Made by a program: the position numbers and the translations under genes
The notes under the pieces: generated by a model
Databases searched by the model: none
What the model saw: only the letters and a program-made list of their open reading frames with translations
Told to the model about the DNA's origin: nothing
In this document: piece after piece, positions 7,778-16,605 of the stretch
Layout: each line of letters starts with the position of its first letter
Position numbering within the stretch: the first letter of the stretch is position 1
Assembly: GCA_018500075.1 (NCBI GenBank)
Contig: JAHBAN010000028.1
Location: 1-39,770, forward strand
DNA length: 39,770 nucleotides
Source: Flavobacteriia bacterium
Lineage (GTDB): Bacteria > Bacteroidota > Bacteroidia > Flavobacteriales > Flavobacteriaceae
Direction of reading: 5' to 3'

Positions 7778-8794
7778 TCAGCGCATGGTGTCTCCGGGCG
7801 CGATCCGCGGCGTCAGAACAATCTTTTCATCAAAGCTCATGGCCTCATCAGCAGAGCGTGCAAGAATAATCTCTGCGGCCTTCTGACCGATTTCGGCGCG
7901 GCAGGCATCCATCGTGGCCAGCATCTTGGGCAGGCCTTGCAAAAGCTCAACGCCGTTGAACCCTGCCAAACCGATCTGCCCGGGCACATCGATTCCGGCT
8001 TCAAGACAATAGAGCAGGCCGCCCGCACCGATCATGTCATTGGAATAATATATAAAATCCAGATCGGGAGTGCGCTCGAGCACAGCTTTGGTCATCTCGC
8101 GCCCCTTGGCCAGCGCGGACCCGCCTGAATAGAACTCCTGATCGGCTATTTCGATACCGGCCTTTGCCAGCGCTTCGGTGAAGCCTTCAAAGCGTTTACG
8201 GGCACGGTGATCGAGCGGCATTTTTGTGCCCAGAAAGGCGATCCGCTTATGCCCTGCGGCCACAATCGCTTCGGCCATCTTGCGCCCCGCCGCGCGGTGA
8301 CTGATGCCCACAGCGGTGTCTACCGGCTCGCCGTCCACATCCATAATCTCGACCACAGGGATACCCGAGGCGGCCAGCATGGCTCGCGCATTATCAGAAT
8401 GCTCCAGCCCCGCAATGATCACCCCCGAAGGCCGCCACGACAGCATCTCATAGAGCACCTTCTCTTCTTTTTCGGGCAAATAATCGGTGATCCCGACAAC
8501 CGGCTGCAAGCCGCTGTTCTCCAGAACGCTGGTCACGCCCGACAAAACTTCGGGAAACACCATATTTTTCATCGAAGGGATGATCACGGCCACGAGGTTG
8601 ACCCGCTGGCTGGCCAGCGCCCCCGCGATCTTGTTGGGCACATAGCCAAGGCGCTTGGACGCTGCGAGGACTTTCTCCCGCGTGGCGTCTGAAACGTCGC
8701 CTCTGTTGCGCAATACGCGGCTCACCGTCATCTCTGAAACACCAGAGGCCTCCGAAACGTCTCTGAGTGTCAGAGGCCGAACACTGCGCTTCAT
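7778..8794 (-). CDS. LacI/GntR-type transcriptional regulator
   Basis: A protein of about 338 residues with an N-terminal LacI-type helix-turn-helix (LTLRDVSEASGVSEMTVSRVLRNRGDVSD) followed by the hinge segment RLGYVPNKIAGALASQR. A periplasmic-binding-protein-like effector domain follows (NLVAVIIPSMKNMVFPEVLSG, later FIYYSNDMIGAGGLLYCLEAG and IGLAGFNGVEL). The hinge and effector core look like the gluconate-repressor (GntR) branch of the LacI family. It is divergent from the hyuA-hyuB operon across a 418-base gap, so it probably controls that operon in response to a substrate of the pathway. The ATG at 8794 is used. A GTG directly before it (8797) has better spacing to AGGA. Confidence 0.93.
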   Translation of the reverse strand: MKRSVRPLTLRDVSEASGVSEMTVSRVLRNRGDVSDATREKVLAASKRLGYVPNKIAGALASQRVNLVAVIIPSMKNMVFPEVLSGVTSVLENSGLQPVVGITDYLPEKEEKVLYEMLSWRPSGVIIAGLEHSDNARAMLAASGIPVVEIMDVDGEPVDTAVGISHRAAGRKMAEAIVAAGHKRIAFLGTKMPLDHRARKRFEGFTEALAKAGIEIADQEFYSGGSALAKGREMTKAVLERTPDLDFIYYSNDMIGAGGLLYCLEAGIDVPGQIGLAGFNGVELLQGLPKMLATMDACRAEIGQKAAEIILARSADEAMSFDEKIVLTPRIAPGDTMR

Positions 8795-9212
8795 CACGGT
8801 CAAAATCCTCGCCTTTGTGCGCCTTTATGCTAGCGCAACCAGCGCCCCGCCCGCAAGCGTGTTTGGGGGCAGCCTTGCAGGCGCGGCTTTTGCTGAAAAG
8901 CAAAGCTTGACTCTTAAATTTATCGCAGCATCAATGAAGTTGTATCACATCGGAAAAACTGTGGGCCTTTCGCTTTTGCGTTCCGTCTTTGAGGCAGGGT
9001 CTACAGACGCCGCAATGCAGTTGAAATTAGGCTATCGGGCGGACGCTTTTGCAGCGCTTGTCCGGTTTAGAGAAGTTTAAGAATGCTGACACATAGACCA
9101 ACGTCGCCTTGGGTGCTGAACCCAATGATGCGCAGGCAAACGGGATGTGATCTGGTTTCTGGCAGGGCTGGGGGATTGTTGATCAATTTAACCCATTTGC
9201 TGGATATCCTTA
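8795..9212. promoter_or_regulatory. Divergent control region between LacI-type regulator and hyuA-like operon
   Basis: A gap of 418 bases with no convincing gene. Two dyads stand out. GCTTTT-gctg-AAAAGC lies at 8886-8901, near the regulator. TTGGGT-gctga-ACCCAA lies at 9109-9125, about 90 bases before hyuA. The second has the size and position of an operator, but neither matches a known LacI-family operator closely. A TTGACT at about 8907 could be a -35 box, but no good -10 follows. The hyuA start is preceded by GGA about 8 bases away. Confidence 0.4.
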
Positions 9213-11306
9213 ATGATACAGACTCCAACACTCCGTCTTGCCACTGATATTGGTGGAACCTTCACTGACACGGTTATTGTCGATGAACAGGATACTGTCA
9301 TTGCATCGACCAAAACCCTGACGACACATGAAAACCCCGCCGAAGGCGCGATGCAGGGCGCCAAACGCGCGCTTGTTGCGGCGAAGGCGCGGATCGAAGA
9401 CATCTCCGGATTTATTCATGGAACCACGCTTGCAACCAATGCGTTGATTGAAAAGCGAGGGGCCCGCGTTGCGACGATAACGACGCAAGGCTTCCGGGAT
9501 ATTCTGGAAATTGCCTATGAGCGTCGCTACAGCCAGTATGACATCAATATAGAAAAGACCGATCTGCTTGTGCCGCGTGAGCGCTCATTGACGGTTCCGG
9601 AGCGGATGTCTGCTGCGGGAGAGGTGATTGAGGCCCTGGATGTGGGCGCTCTGCCAAAGCTTCTGGAGGAGCTGGAGGCAACCGGGGCGGATGCGGTTGC
9701 GATCTGTTTGTTGCATTCTTATGCCAACAGCAGCCATGAGGAACAACTGCGCGACCTGCTTCATGCTGCGCGGCCTGATCTGGTTATCTCGATCAGTTCA
9801 GAGGTCAGCCCGGAGGCGCGCGAGTTTGATCGTTTGTGCACCACCATTGCCAATGCCTATATCCAGCCCATGATGGCGCGCTATCTCGATGCTTTTGCGG
9901 CGCGGTTTGCGCAGGAAGGCTTGCGCTGTCCGATCCTGATGATGACGGCCGGGGGCGGCATGACCACGCTTCAGACGGCGGCCCAGTTTCCGATCCGTTT
10001 GGTTGAAAGTGGCCCGGCGGGGGGGGCTATTCTGGCTGCCCATATCGCTGCTGAAAGCGGTTTGGACGAGGTCTTGTCTTTTGATATGGGGGGCACAACC
10101 GCCAAGCTCTGCCTGATTGACAAGGCACAGCCCCAAAGCTCGCGGCAATTCGAGATTGGCCGTGCGGCGCGCTTTATCAAAGGGTCGGGAATGCCTGTGC
10201 GTATTCCTGTGATTGAGATGATCGAGATCGGGGCGGGAGGCGGCTCTATTGCCGGGGTGGACAGGCTTGGCCGCCTGACTGTCGGACCGAAGAGCGCGGG
10301 GTCAGAGCCTGGCCCTGTCGCCTTCGGGCGCGGAGGGACAGAGCCGACCGTGAGTGATGCGGATATTGCCCTTGGTTACATTCAGGCCGAGACCTTTGCT
10401 GAGGGTCAGTTCCAGATTGATGTGGCGGCCGCCAAGACGGCCCTTGCGACCTTTATCGGAGAGCCGCTTGGTCTTGACGCTTTTGGGGCGGGAGATGGTG
10501 TCAGTCGTATTGTAGATGAGAGCATGGCGAGCGCGGGCCGCACTCATGCGGTTGAATCCGGTAAGGATTTGGGGCCGCGCACGATGATTGCCTTTGGTGG
10601 AAATGGTCCTCTGCACGCCTGTCGTGTGGCGCGCAGTGCCGGGGTTGAGCGTATTCTTGTGCCGGCCAATCCGGGCGTCGGCTCGGCGGTTGGCTTCCTT
10701 TTTGCGCCTGTTTCATTTGAAATAGTGCGCAGCCGTTATGAGATGCTCCAGACGATTGATCTCGGCGCCATCAACACATTATTTGACAGCATTTGCGCGG
10801 AAGCGCTCAGCGTTGTGCGGCAAGGCGATGCAACATCCGAAATTGAAACCCGCCGGATCGCCTATATGCGCTATCATGGACAGGGCCATGAAATCGAAAT
10901 CGGCCTGCCGGACCGCCCTTTGACGGCTGACGATCTGGGGCCTTTGGCGGCGGCATTTGAGGCAGCCTATTCGCGGCAGTTTTCCCGCCCCGTTCCGGGA
11001 ATGGTGATCGAGATCCTCAATTGGTCGGTGCATATAGCCACGGCAACAGGGCGTGAAGCGGTGCAGATGCCTATGCCTCCCCTTCGGACAATATCACCTC
11101 CAGAGCGCAGGCACATTTTTTGTGATGTTCATGCGCGGCACGTCGAGGCGGCGTTTGTTCATCGCGACAGCCTCGTTCCGGGAGATACGTTGAGCGGGCC
11201 TGCATTGGTGGTGGAACCTCAAACAACCACTTTTGTCGGAACCGATTTTACCCTGCTTGTGGATGCCCGCGGCAATCTTATTCTCAACCGTGAGGTGACA
11301 GCATGA
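9213..11306 (+). CDS. HyuA-like hydantoinase/oxoprolinase, A subunit
   Basis: A 697-residue protein with the hydantoinase/oxoprolinase A layout. An ASKHA-type nucleotide-binding motif near the N-terminus (RLATDIGGTFTDTVIVDE) is followed by FIHGTTLATNALIEKRGARVA. The central hydantoinase A domain has MTAGGGMTTLQTAAQFPIR, SGPAGG, SFDMGGTTAKLCLID and EIGAGGGSIAGVD. A C-terminal oxoprolinase-like part follows. The family hydrolyses or carboxylates cyclic amides or ketones with ATP (N-methylhydantoinase, 5-oxoprolinase, acetone/acetophenone carboxylases). Its stop overlaps the hyuB start by 4 bases. Substrate is unknown. Fusion-type oxoprolinases are one polypeptide, whereas here A and B are separate, as in HyuAB enzymes. 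Confidence 0.92.
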   Translation: MIQTPTLRLATDIGGTFTDTVIVDEQDTVIASTKTLTTHENPAEGAMQGAKRALVAAKARIEDISGFIHGTTLATNALIEKRGARVATITTQGFRDILEIAYERRYSQYDINIEKTDLLVPRERSLTVPERMSAAGEVIEALDVGALPKLLEELEATGADAVAICLLHSYANSSHEEQLRDLLHAARPDLVISISSEVSPEAREFDRLCTTIANAYIQPMMARYLDAFAARFAQEGLRCPILMMTAGGGMTTLQTAAQFPIRLVESGPAGGAILAAHIAAESGLDEVLSFDMGGTTAKLCLIDKAQPQSSRQFEIGRAARFIKGSGMPVRIPVIEMIEIGAGGGSIAGVDRLGRLTVGPKSAGSEPGPVAFGRGGTEPTVSDADIALGYIQAETFAEGQFQIDVAAAKTALATFIGEPLGLDAFGAGDGVSRIVDESMASAGRTHAVESGKDLGPRTMIAFGGNGPLHACRVARSAGVERILVPANPGVGSAVGFLFAPVSFEIVRSRYEMLQTIDLGAINTLFDSICAEALSVVRQGDATSEIETRRIAYMRYHGQGHEIEIGLPDRPLTADDLGPLAAAFEAAYSRQFSRPVPGMVIEILNWSVHIATATGREAVQMPMPPLRTISPPERRHIFCDVHARHVEAAFVHRDSLVPGDTLSGPALVVEPQTTTFVGTDFTLLVDARGNLILNREVTA

Positions 11307-12955
11307 CCCATATTTCTCCCGCCCGTTTGCAAGTGATGTGGAACCGGCTGCTTGCTGTTGTCGAGGAGCAAGGCCAGACTTTGATCCGGGCTGCCTTTTC
11401 GCCAATTGTTCGGGAATGCGGCGATATTTCGGCAGGGATATTTGACGCACAGGGCCAGATGCTCGCGCAGGCTGTTACGGGCACGCCGGGCCATATCAAC
11501 ACCATGGCCGAGGCGGTCAAAACCCTGCGAGAGCGCTTTCCCGCCCAGATGATGAAGCCGGGTGATATCTATATGACGAATGATCCCTGGCTGGCTTCAG
11601 GGCATCTCAATGACTTCTTGTTGATGATGCCTGTGTTCAAATCGGGTCAGGTGATCGGATATACGTCCTGCACTTCGCATCTGGTTGATTTGGGCGGCCT
11701 TGGAATGGGGCCTGAGGGGTCAGATATTTATGATGAAGGCTTGTTGATCCCGCCTTGCAAGCTTGTGGATCAGGGCGAGGTTAGCGCCTTGTTGATGGAT
11801 ATTGTGCGCGCGAACTCACGCGAACCTATTGCAAACGAGGGCGATATTTATGCCTTGATTGCCTGTTGTGAAGCCGGGGCAGACCGGCTTGTGCGGATGA
11901 TGAATGATTATGAGCTGGAGACGCTTGATGCGTTGTCTGACTATATCATCACGACGTCGAGGCGCGGCACGCTTGATGCGATTTCACGCGTGCCTGCCGG
12001 GGTGTATTTTAATGAAATGACCATGGATGGTTATGAAAAGCCGCTGACCCTCAAGGCTAAGCTCACGGTGACAGAGGACCGCTTGCATCTTGATTTTGCG
12101 GGAACATCGGGGTGTTCTGCAAAGGGTATCAATGTGCCTCTCAATTATGCGACCGCTTATTCCGTATTTGCGATGCGCTGTATTATCGGGGCCGATATTC
12201 CGAACAATGCAGGTTCACTTGAACCCTTTGTTGTGACGGGGCCAACAGATTGTATCCTGAACGCGCAACGCCCGGCACCTGTCGCGATGCGCCATACATT
12301 GGGGCAGATGACGCCTGATCTTGTGCTTGGGTGTTTGCATCAGGCTTTGCCTGACAAAGTTCCGGCGGAAGGGGCGTCTTGTATGTATGACTTGCCCATG
12401 CGGCACACAGCAGATGCTGCGCGCAACGGTGGTCGGGAGTTTGCCGTAGAGCTGGTTCACAACGGCGGAACGGGCGCGCGCCCCATGTTGGACGGGCTGT
12501 CTGCGACGGCCTTCCCCTCGGGTGTATTTGGCAGCCAAGTCGAAATGACGGAAGCCACTGCCCCTGTGACGATCTGGAAGCGCGAACTGTTGCCGGATTC
12601 TGGCGGAGCAGGACAGTTTCGAGGCGGTTTGGGCCAACGGATCGAAATGACCTCTTCGATTGATGAGCCGTTTTTGGTATTCTTGTCGGTGGAGCGGCTT
12701 CGCAACCCTGCGGCAGGCCGGGCGGGCGGGTTGGCCGGCGCTGTCGGGCGTATTCGGGTGGATGGTCGCCCAGCCGATATTGCTGGCAAATGCGAACTGC
12801 GGGTTGAGCCGGGTGAAAGGCTGATTTTTGACACGCCCGGTGGCGGCGGCTTTGGCGACCCTGCCGAGCGGGATCCGGGGCTGCTGGCTCAGGATATGGC
12901 CAGCGGTTTGGTGACACCGGATGGCGCGCGCCGTGATTACGGGGCCGGATTATGA
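11303..12955 (+). CDS. HyuB-like hydantoinase/oxoprolinase, B subunit
   Basis: A 550-residue hydantoinase B-domain protein. The characteristic opening is LQVMWNRLLAVVEEQGQTLIRAAFSPIVRE then CGDISAGIFDAQGQMLAQA. GHINTM and PGDIYMTNDPWLASGHLND follow, then a HLVDLGGLGMGPEGSDIYDEG segment and the C-terminal FDTPGGGGFGDP. The family normally forms a complex with the A subunit encoded just upstream, and here the genes overlap by 4 bases. Its stop also overlaps the next gene by 4 bases. Together the two subunits should act on a small cyclic amide, lactam or ketone in the cytoplasm. Which one cannot be stated from sequence. Confidence 0.93.
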   Translation: MTHISPARLQVMWNRLLAVVEEQGQTLIRAAFSPIVRECGDISAGIFDAQGQMLAQAVTGTPGHINTMAEAVKTLRERFPAQMMKPGDIYMTNDPWLASGHLNDFLLMMPVFKSGQVIGYTSCTSHLVDLGGLGMGPEGSDIYDEGLLIPPCKLVDQGEVSALLMDIVRANSREPIANEGDIYALIACCEAGADRLVRMMNDYELETLDALSDYIITTSRRGTLDAISRVPAGVYFNEMTMDGYEKPLTLKAKLTVTEDRLHLDFAGTSGCSAKGINVPLNYATAYSVFAMRCIIGADIPNNAGSLEPFVVTGPTDCILNAQRPAPVAMRHTLGQMTPDLVLGCLHQALPDKVPAEGASCMYDLPMRHTADAARNGGREFAVELVHNGGTGARPMLDGLSATAFPSGVFGSQVEMTEATAPVTIWKRELLPDSGGAGQFRGGLGQRIEMTSSIDEPFLVFLSVERLRNPAAGRAGGLAGAVGRIRVDGRPADIAGKCELRVEPGERLIFDTPGGGGFGDPAERDPGLLAQDMASGLVTPDGARRDYGAGL

Positions 12956-14016
12956 TCCGCGCGGTGGCCCCTGTTGCCGGGATGGCAAGCTACCCTTTGG
13001 CCGATCTGGGCAGCAGCACGGCGATATCGCTCGCACAGAACGAAAGCGCCTTTTCGGTCAGCCCAAAAGCGCAGGCCGCGGGGCAAGCCGGATTGGAACA
13101 CGCGACACAATACCCCGATCCGGATTGGCACGCATTGCGCGCGGCAATCGCGTCGGCGCATGGCGTGCACGCTGAGCAGATATTGTGCGGCGCAGGCTCC
13201 ATGGAGCTTATTGGCTGCCTGATCAGGGCCTTTGCGGGGCCTGGTGATGAGGTATTGGGGACGCAATTTGGGTATCTTTTTGTTTCGACGGCCTGCCAGC
13301 AGGCCGATGCGACCTATGTGCGCGCGGAGGAGCCTGACTTTACTGTTTCTGTAGATTTGCTGCTGGCTGCGGTGACCGAAAAGACGCGTATTGTCTTTTT
13401 ATGCAACCCCGGAAATCCGACAGGCACACGTATTGCGAACCGCGATATTGTGCGACTGCGCGAGGCTTTGCGCGCGAACATCTTGTTGGTTGTCGATCAG
13501 GCCTATGGCGAATTTGATGATCAGGATCAAAGCGCCGTGTTTGATCTGGTCGCGCGGGGAGATACGGTTTTGATGCGCACGTTTTCTAAAGCCTACGGCC
13601 TTGCCGGAGCGCGGGTCGGGTGGGGCTATTTTCCTGCGGACATTGCAGAACAGACCCGAAAGCTCATGAACCCGAACAATATCTCGACCGTCAGTCAGGA
13701 TATGGCGACGGCTGCGATGCTGGACCAGTCGCATATGAGAGAGGTTGTTCGCCAAACCGCGCTCATTCGAGAGCGGTTTGCTGCCCGATTGCGGACCATG
13801 GGCCTAGAGGTGCCCGAGAGCCACACAAATTTTGTGCTCATTTCGTTTAAAGACGTAGAGACGGCCAACCGCGCGAATACCGCCCTGTTAGAGGCCGGCT
13901 ACATTCTGCGGGGCATGGGGGGCTATGGGCTACCTGCGTGCTTGCGCGCAACGATCGGGACGGCTGATGTGATGGATGCGGTCGCGGCTATTTTGGAGGA
14001 ATTGACCTATGAATGA
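12952..14016 (+). CDS. PLP-dependent aminotransferase, HisC-like (fold type I)
   Basis: A 354-residue class I/II aminotransferase close to histidinol-phosphate aminotransferases in layout. The substrate-side start is ISLAQNESAF, where HisC usually has LNxNE. Other motifs are CGAGSMELI (cofactor phosphate side), NPGNPTG at 152-158, DQAYGEF with Asp182 and Tyr185, and the PLP lysine in FSKAYGLAGARVGWG (Lys213). The C-terminal Arg lies in LRATIG. It is tightly packed in the hyu operon (4-base overlap before, 8-base overlap after) and away from his genes. A role in a catabolic or interconversion pathway is therefore more likely than histidine synthesis. The amino donor and substrate are unknown. 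Confidence 0.9.
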   Translation: MIRAVAPVAGMASYPLADLGSSTAISLAQNESAFSVSPKAQAAGQAGLEHATQYPDPDWHALRAAIASAHGVHAEQILCGAGSMELIGCLIRAFAGPGDEVLGTQFGYLFVSTACQQADATYVRAEEPDFTVSVDLLLAAVTEKTRIVFLCNPGNPTGTRIANRDIVRLREALRANILLVVDQAYGEFDDQDQSAVFDLVARGDTVLMRTFSKAYGLAGARVGWGYFPADIAEQTRKLMNPNNISTVSQDMATAAMLDQSHMREVVRQTALIRERFAARLRTMGLEVPESHTNFVLISFKDVETANRANTALLEAGYILRGMGGYGLPACLRATIGTADVMDAVAAILEELTYE

Positions 14017-14746
14017 CGCGCGCAGCGGCCCCAAAATCGGGGTTCTGGTTCCCTTTACCAATTGTAACCTTGAGCCTGACATGATGGCGATGTGCCCGCC
14101 CGGGTGCACCGTGCATTTTGCCCGTATGGGGGGCTATGATGTTGACGAGATTCCCGGATCCGACCAAATGGCAGGGTTGGGTGCCTCTGACATTTCAGAG
14201 AGTTTGCGCCTGCTGTCCGGGGTCCGGCCGGCTGTGATCCTTTATGGGTGCACATCGGCAACACTCACACATGGCACCGGTTTTGACATCGAATTGGCCG
14301 CGCGGATCAAGGCGGGATCTGGTGCTCTGTCCTTAACAGCGGCTGGCTCTTTGGTAGAAGGGATCAAAGCGCTGGGGGCGACACGTGTTGGATTTGCCTC
14401 GCCTTATTTGGGCGAAATCAATGATCAGGCTGTCCAGTTTTTGTCAGACTCGGATATATCTGTGATCAGGCGGGCCGACATCGGGCGTGCCCTTGGAAAT
14501 TATGGCCAAGGAGAGTTGACGCCCGATGAGGTCTTTGATCTGGCGTGTCAGGCAGATCATCCTGATGCTGAGGCGATCGTGCTGTCATGCACCGATATGC
14601 GCTCTGTCGAGGCCATCCAGCGGATTGAAGACAGATTGGGCAAACCTGTTGTGACGTCCAATCAAGCAATGGTCTTTGCAGTGATGCGCGCCTTGGGTTT
14701 GCCCAGACATCCCGGCGTGACAGGGGCTTTGTTTGACTTGCTTTAG
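14009..14746 (+). CDS. Asp/Glu racemase superfamily protein, maleate isomerase/AMDase-like
   Basis: A 245-residue protein of the Asp/Glu racemase superfamily. It opens with KIGVLVPFTNCNLEPDM, like maleate cis-trans isomerases, ectoine-utilisation EutA and arylmalonate decarboxylases. Both superfamily cysteines are present: Cys81 in ILYGCTSATLTHG and Cys194 in IVLSCTDMRS. Arylmalonate decarboxylase keeps only the second one, so an isomerase or racemase is more likely. It overlaps the aminotransferase by 8 bases and ends the four-gene operon. In a HyuAB context it might racemise or isomerise the ring substrate or its product, as hydantoin racemases (same superfamily) do. That is inference. Confidence 0.85.
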   Translation: MNDARSGPKIGVLVPFTNCNLEPDMMAMCPPGCTVHFARMGGYDVDEIPGSDQMAGLGASDISESLRLLSGVRPAVILYGCTSATLTHGTGFDIELAARIKAGSGALSLTAAGSLVEGIKALGATRVGFASPYLGEINDQAVQFLSDSDISVIRRADIGRALGNYGQGELTPDEVFDLACQADHPDAEAIVLSCTDMRSVEAIQRIEDRLGKPVVTSNQAMVFAVMRALGLPRHPGVTGALFDLL

Positions 14747-14757
14747 GGCCTTCAGGC

Positions 14758-15726
14758 TTAGTATCCCCTTGCAGGGTTTACGATATTTGTCAGCGTGTGG
14801 CCTTGTCTGTAGCGTGTCAGGTTTTCGCAAAACATACCGACAGATTTCAGCTCCCAACCGTCATAGACCGAGGAACAATGCGGTGTCAAAATGACGTTTT
14901 CGAGCGCCCAAAGCGGGCTATCTTTGGGCAAGGGTTCGGTTTCAAAAACATCCAGCGCTGCGCCTTTCAGGGCGCCGTTGGATAGCGCTGCCGCCAAGGC
15001 GGATTGATCGGTTACCCCGCCGCGGGATATATCAATCACCACAGCATCGGATTGCATGGATGCAATCGCGGCTGCATCGACCAGCCCTTGGGTGCTTGGC
15101 AGGAGAGGAACGCAAATAACGATATAATCTGCTTTTGACCAAAGGTCGGGGAGGGCGTCGATTCCATGGATTTCATCCACGTTGTCCATTGGAGCGGGGC
15201 GGGCGCGGGCGCCCAAAACACGCATCCCCATGGCGCGACACCGCTTTGCAACGGCTTGACCTGTCTGGCCCATACCAAGGATCAGGACGCTTTGGCCGGC
15301 GATCGGCGTGACCTTGCCCGAGACCCACTCGCGCGCCTTTTGGGCTTTCTTGAAGCCTGCGATATCGAGCGAGAAATGCAACATGGCACCAAGCGTGTAT
15401 TCTGCCATCATATCCGCAGCGACACCGGCTGCATTTGTCACGGTCAGGCGTGCGGAGTCCCAAGTTGCGAGGTGATCTGTGCCTGACCCGCCTATGGACA
15501 ACCATTTGACTGTCTCACTCTCAACAATGGCGTCTCGCGGGAAGCCCGATGTCCCCCCAAAACGCACCGAATAAATAACCTCAGGTCTGTGGCGGGCTAT
15601 TGTATCAGGCAGCGCGGCGTAGCTATCGCAGGTCAGGACCGTCAGATCAGGATGCGCCGCGACGACCTTATCACGCGCGTCTGCAGGGTTATCCGTGTGC
15701 AAGAGAACCGTTGGTGTGCGGGTCAT
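14758..15726 (-). CDS. D-2-hydroxyacid dehydrogenase (GhrA-like)
   Basis: A 322-residue NAD(P)-dependent D-isomer 2-hydroxyacid dehydrogenase. The Rossmann motif GMGQTG is at 151-156. The catalytic triad is visible as Arg235 (ISRGG), Glu264 (FETEP) and His283 (LTPHCS). Basic residues after strand 2 (GARARP, about 172-177) may favour NADPH, as in glyoxylate/hydroxypyruvate reductase GhrA. It converges on the hyu operon, ending 11 bases past the racemase-like stop. It has its own start with GGGAG 8 bases upstream. It probably reduces a 2-oxo acid, possibly the product of the neighbouring aminotransferase. It could equally be unrelated housekeeping. Confidence 0.9.
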   Translation of the reverse strand: MTRTPTVLLHTDNPADARDKVVAAHPDLTVLTCDSYAALPDTIARHRPEVIYSVRFGGTSGFPRDAIVESETVKWLSIGGSGTDHLATWDSARLTVTNAAGVAADMMAEYTLGAMLHFSLDIAGFKKAQKAREWVSGKVTPIAGQSVLILGMGQTGQAVAKRCRAMGMRVLGARARPAPMDNVDEIHGIDALPDLWSKADYIVICVPLLPSTQGLVDAAAIASMQSDAVVIDISRGGVTDQSALAAALSNGALKGAALDVFETEPLPKDSPLWALENVILTPHCSSVYDGWELKSVGMFCENLTRYRQGHTLTNIVNPARGY

Positions 15727-15807
15727 TTGGATGTCTCCCTGGAGTATGTCGCGCTGATGGTGTCTGTGGTCAGTCCCTCATATGTGACGTTATCTTAGAT
15801 GTTCAGC

Positions 15808-16605
15808 CTATTGAAGACTCTGAGTGCTTTGAAGAAGCGTCAGGGCGATTGTGCCCGAATTGAGAGACTGGTTTTGATTGATCTGCTCTTGCAAAAAGTA
15901 GAGCTGTGTCAGCCTGTCGAGCGTTTCAGGCTGGGCAAGGTCACTCAGATTATCTGTCCCAAACCGTCTTTGTGCAGTGTCTTTGAAGACCTCCAACTGT
16001 TGGTCGATATCAATCTGGCCGAACTCACTCGGCAGGCCAAAGGCAACTTCAAACACTTCACGCAGCGCGGCATTTCCCATAACCGAATACCACTTGGCGT
16101 CATTGGAGGAGCTTTTGGCGGCAATTTCAGGCAGCTCGCGCTCAAGGTTCAGGCCAAAGCGGAAGGTTTCATTTTGCTCGCCAACAGCAATTTCAAAAGA
16201 GCAGCGTTCGTATTGGGCCACAATTTTTTCCGCGAACCCCGGCATCACGGTCTGGGCGGTTGTGTCAAAGCCAAAAGCGTTGGCAAGAGCGGTGTAGCGG
16301 GAATCAGAGAGCTTGGTTGCGAGTGCGCCCTGAGCGGTTGTCCCTTCAGAGAGAACCTTATGGATGAAGTATTTGTTGTTGATGTCGTCAGACAAGCCAA
16401 AAGCGCCAAGGGCGACTTCAAGCAAACGCCTGTCCGAAACCAGATCATCGGCTGATTTCACGTTGCCGATGTTCTCGGCAAAATACTCACCGGCCTTTTG
16501 AAGATTTGGCGCGCTGTTATAGGCCTCGGTCTGACGATCGATCGTGTTTTGCAAAAGTCTCCACCCGGCCAAACCGGATGTGGCGACAATGGGTTGAAAG
16601 CTCAT
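15808..16605 (-). CDS. DUF1217 family flagellar-associated protein
   Basis: A 265-residue DUF1217 protein, a family found in alphaproteobacterial flagellar clusters. It starts MSFQPIVATSGLAGWRLLQN. The core is DRRLLEVALGAFGLSDDINNKYFIHKVLSEG, and the C-terminus is LDRLTQLYFLQEQ. There is no signal peptide or membrane segment. It is last in the minus-strand fliC-flaF-flbT-DUF1217 series and overlaps the flbT stop by 3 bases (TGA/ATG share bases 16603-16604). That overlap decides this start over the longer in-frame extension. Its exact role is not established. A part in rod/hook assembly or flagellin control is suggested only by context. Confidence 0.85.
   Translation of the reverse strand: MSFQPIVATSGLAGWRLLQNTIDRQTEAYNSAPNLQKAGEYFAENIGNVKSADDLVSDRRLLEVALGAFGLSDDINNKYFIHKVLSEGTTAQGALATKLSDSRYTALANAFGFDTTAQTVMPGFAEKIVAQYERCSFEIAVGEQNETFRFGLNLERELPEIAAKSSSNDAKWYSVMGNAALREVFEVAFGLPSEFGQIDIDQQLEVFKDTAQRRFGTDNLSDLAQPETLDRLTQLYFLQEQINQNQSLNSGTIALTLLQSTQSLQ

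Noticed and set aside
8934..9080. Small open frame of 48 codons (MKLYHIGKTVGL...) between the LacI-type gene and hyuA
   Set aside because: It has no ribosome binding site and no recognisable similarity, and it lies in a control region. It could be a remnant but is not supported as a gene.
13021..13700. Histidinol-phosphate aminotransferase (hisC) of histidine synthesis
   Set aside because: The fold and motifs are HisC-like. However, the gene overlaps hyuB and a racemase-like gene with no his genes nearby, so the specific histidine role is not supported.
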